A stretch of DNA of 54,446 bases. Origin: an uncultured Lentisphaeria bacterium (GTDB lineage: Bacteria; Verrucomicrobiota; Lentisphaeria; JABSQK01; CAJWLW01). The DNA is taken from positions 1-54,446 of the forward strand of contig CAJWLW010000004.1 of the NCBI GenBank assembly GCA_913042885.1. The letters run 5' to 3'. The position numbers and the translations under genes were made by a program. The notes beneath the pieces were generated by a model, which worked only from the letters and a program-made list of their open reading frames with translations, was not told where the DNA came from and searched no databases. Of the stretch, positions 53,371 through 54,446 are shown piece by piece. Every line of letters begins with the position of its first letter. The stretch's first letter is position 1.

Positions 53371-54186
53371 TCAATACTTCCGTGCCGTCGGGTCGAACCC
53401 CAGCCACTGCAGCTCGCTCAGACGCCCGTACAGCCGTTGCAGCAGTTGCTGCAGCGGCCCGCGTGACGCGGATACCGCGCGCAAAACATACAGTTCGTCG
53501 ATTTCAGTAGCGGCAGTGAGCAAATCACTGCCCGAGTCGGTCCCGGCCGAGAACAGTTCACGCCCAAGATCGCGAATCCTGCGACCAACCAGATATATCG
53601 ACAACAAGTGATTGAACCGCCCCATCACAGCCGGTGAGCGCATCTGCCGGACACCGGGAGCAAGGCGCAATGGATCGAGCAGAATAGTACGGCCGTCGTA
53701 ATGCAGACGAATCGTCGACTCGTATCTCTTGAAAGCAAATTCTTCCCCAATATCGAGACGGCCCGCAACAACCCAATCAACCAGGCCCAACGCCCCGCCT
53801 GCTGCCACATCCCAGGTCTGGGACTGCTTGAAGCAGCTGCCGGCGTGGAGGACCAGCGGGTCGACGCCGACAACGGCGAGGGCGCCAGCAGCTACGCGGC
53901 CTCGCGTGTGCTGGCACGAACCTGCCCCCTGGCCGCTATTGTAGACCCGCGTGTTGGCTTGCGTGCCGAAAAAGAACGTGCTCTCTGGTCCGCAGTCGAT
54001 GTCAAGCTGGATATGGTCGTTGCCCACCAGTCCACCACCATAGTTGGAAGCCAGAACATGGCAGGCACTGCTGCTGCATCGCGGATTGAGAATTTTGAGC
54101 GGGGGCACAGTCCGGCACCCGACAAGACGCGACCGGCCTCGCACCTGGGCAATTTGCAATTGGTTTATGTTGCCTGGGGATTTCAC
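53371..54186 (-). CDS. ureD: urease accessory protein UreD (UreH)
   Basis: A 271-residue protein matching UreD: PPLKILNP near the start, then YGGGLVGNDHIQLDIDCG and FFFGTQANTRVYNS, the conserved core of the family. UreD is the platform for UreF and UreG on apo-urease and is thought to conduct nickel. Start: GTG at 54186, no SD seen; the frame is closed soon upstream. It stands on the opposite strand to the other urease genes and converges on ureG, so it needs its own promoter, which was not found in the last 260 nt of the window. Confidence 0.88.
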   Translation of the reverse strand: MKSPGNINQLQIAQVRGRSRLVGCRTVPPLKILNPRCSSSACHVLASNYGGGLVGNDHIQLDIDCGPESTFFFGTQANTRVYNSGQGAGSCQHTRGRVAAGALAVVGVDPLVLHAGSCFKQSQTWDVAAGGALGLVDWVVAGRLDIGEEFAFKRYESTIRLHYDGRTILLDPLRLAPGVRQMRSPAVMGRFNHLLSIYLVGRRIRDLGRELFSAGTDSGSDLLTAATEIDELYVLRAVSASRGPLQQLLQRLYGRLSELQWLGFDPTARKY

Positions 54187-54446
54187 GATCGATAAAGTAG
54201 AGCAGGTTCAGCCAAATTTCCTGCCCCATCCCGCATCTCCCACTCTACCAACACCGATGCGCCGGCCGGGGGCGGCGTGAGCAAAATTCGCTGATTCCAC
54301 TTGCATTTGCCCATGCCACTCAACTACCTTTTCAAAGAAGCTCGAATGCCAACCCGACCAGTGCCATACTGCTGGATGAATCCCAGGGAATCTGGGCCAT
54401 TGAATATGAACGGAAAGTTGACAGAACGCTGGAGACACCATTGAAC
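54187..54446. other. window end, no gene recognised
   Basis: Upstream region of ureD. Short open frames run on both strands, but none has a convincing start or recognisable sequence. A plus-strand frame near 54360-54446 (LLDESQGIWAIEYERK) looks protein-like but has no start codon with SD inside the window. Confidence 0.4.

Noticed and set aside
54300..54446. Possible protein-coding segment at the right edge
   Set aside because: One frame reads plausibly but has no start codon in the window and no homologous motif.
1..54446. tRNA, rRNA, CRISPR arrays, insertion sequences or phage genes
   Set aside because: None was recognised; no transposase motifs, regular spacer-repeat pattern or cloverleaf were seen by reading.

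Overview
The window looks like a chromosomal segment of a Gram-negative bacterium, probably from the PVC group (Lentisphaerota, Kiritimatiellota or Verrucomicrobiota-like). Four features point that way: a signature type IV prepilin/DUF1559-type N-terminus, secreted right-handed beta-helix proteins, many glycosidase-like genes of rare families mixed with phytanoyl-CoA-type dioxygenases and Gfo/Idh/MocA enzymes, and an outer-membrane porin. No rRNA, marker protein, tRNA, CRISPR array or transposase was seen, so the assignment is an inference. Most of the window is GC-rich (about 60-70% in sampled blocks). The stretch from roughly 24.5 to 30.7 kb is visibly more AT-rich.

Left part (1-24.3 kb), carbohydrate catabolism. 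A minus-strand pair encodes a GH106-like glycosidase and a secreted beta-helix protein. A plus-strand pair encodes a calcineurin-type phosphoesterase and a sialidase-like propeller. A minus-strand run of seven genes (18.0 to 8.1 kb) follows: an SDR, a GH95 alpha-L-fucosidase-type enzyme, a Gfo/Idh/MocA protein, an MDR dehydrogenase, a second SDR, a secreted beta-helix protein and a zinc alcohol dehydrogenase. The run fits release and oxidation of a deoxysugar, but no lactonase, dehydratase or aldolase completes the pathway here. Two convergent dioxygenase genes, a prepilin-like gene and a large secreted GH20-like/CBM9-like protein come next.

Middle part (24.3-41.7 kb). A truncated prepilin head lies next to the GH20-like gene. 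A secreted beta-helix protein with a structured leader follows, then a two-gene AT-rich operon of large glycosidase-like proteins. Upstream of that operon is a scar: an 89-bp promoter/start-codon module, nearly identical to the one in front of a dioxygenase gene 10 kb away, abuts a fragment of a GH20-like gene. A plus-strand set continues with an unrecognised protein, a five-Asp-box sialidase-like protein, a DUF4838 protein and a GH38-like protein. The LemA-M48 protease pair and a small secreted protein close this part.

Right part (41.7-54.4 kb), a complete-looking urea module. The urtABCDE urea ABC transporter reads left. A porin, a fused urease gamma-beta subunit, ureC, ureF and ureG read right, and ureD is inverted at the end. 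No ureE is present; UreG carries seven histidines in its first 15 residues. The gap between urtA and the porin gene holds two outward-facing sigma-54 (-24/-12) promoter matches. This suggests that transporter and porin are switched on together under nitrogen limitation, while urease may be controlled separately by hairpins in front of ureAB.
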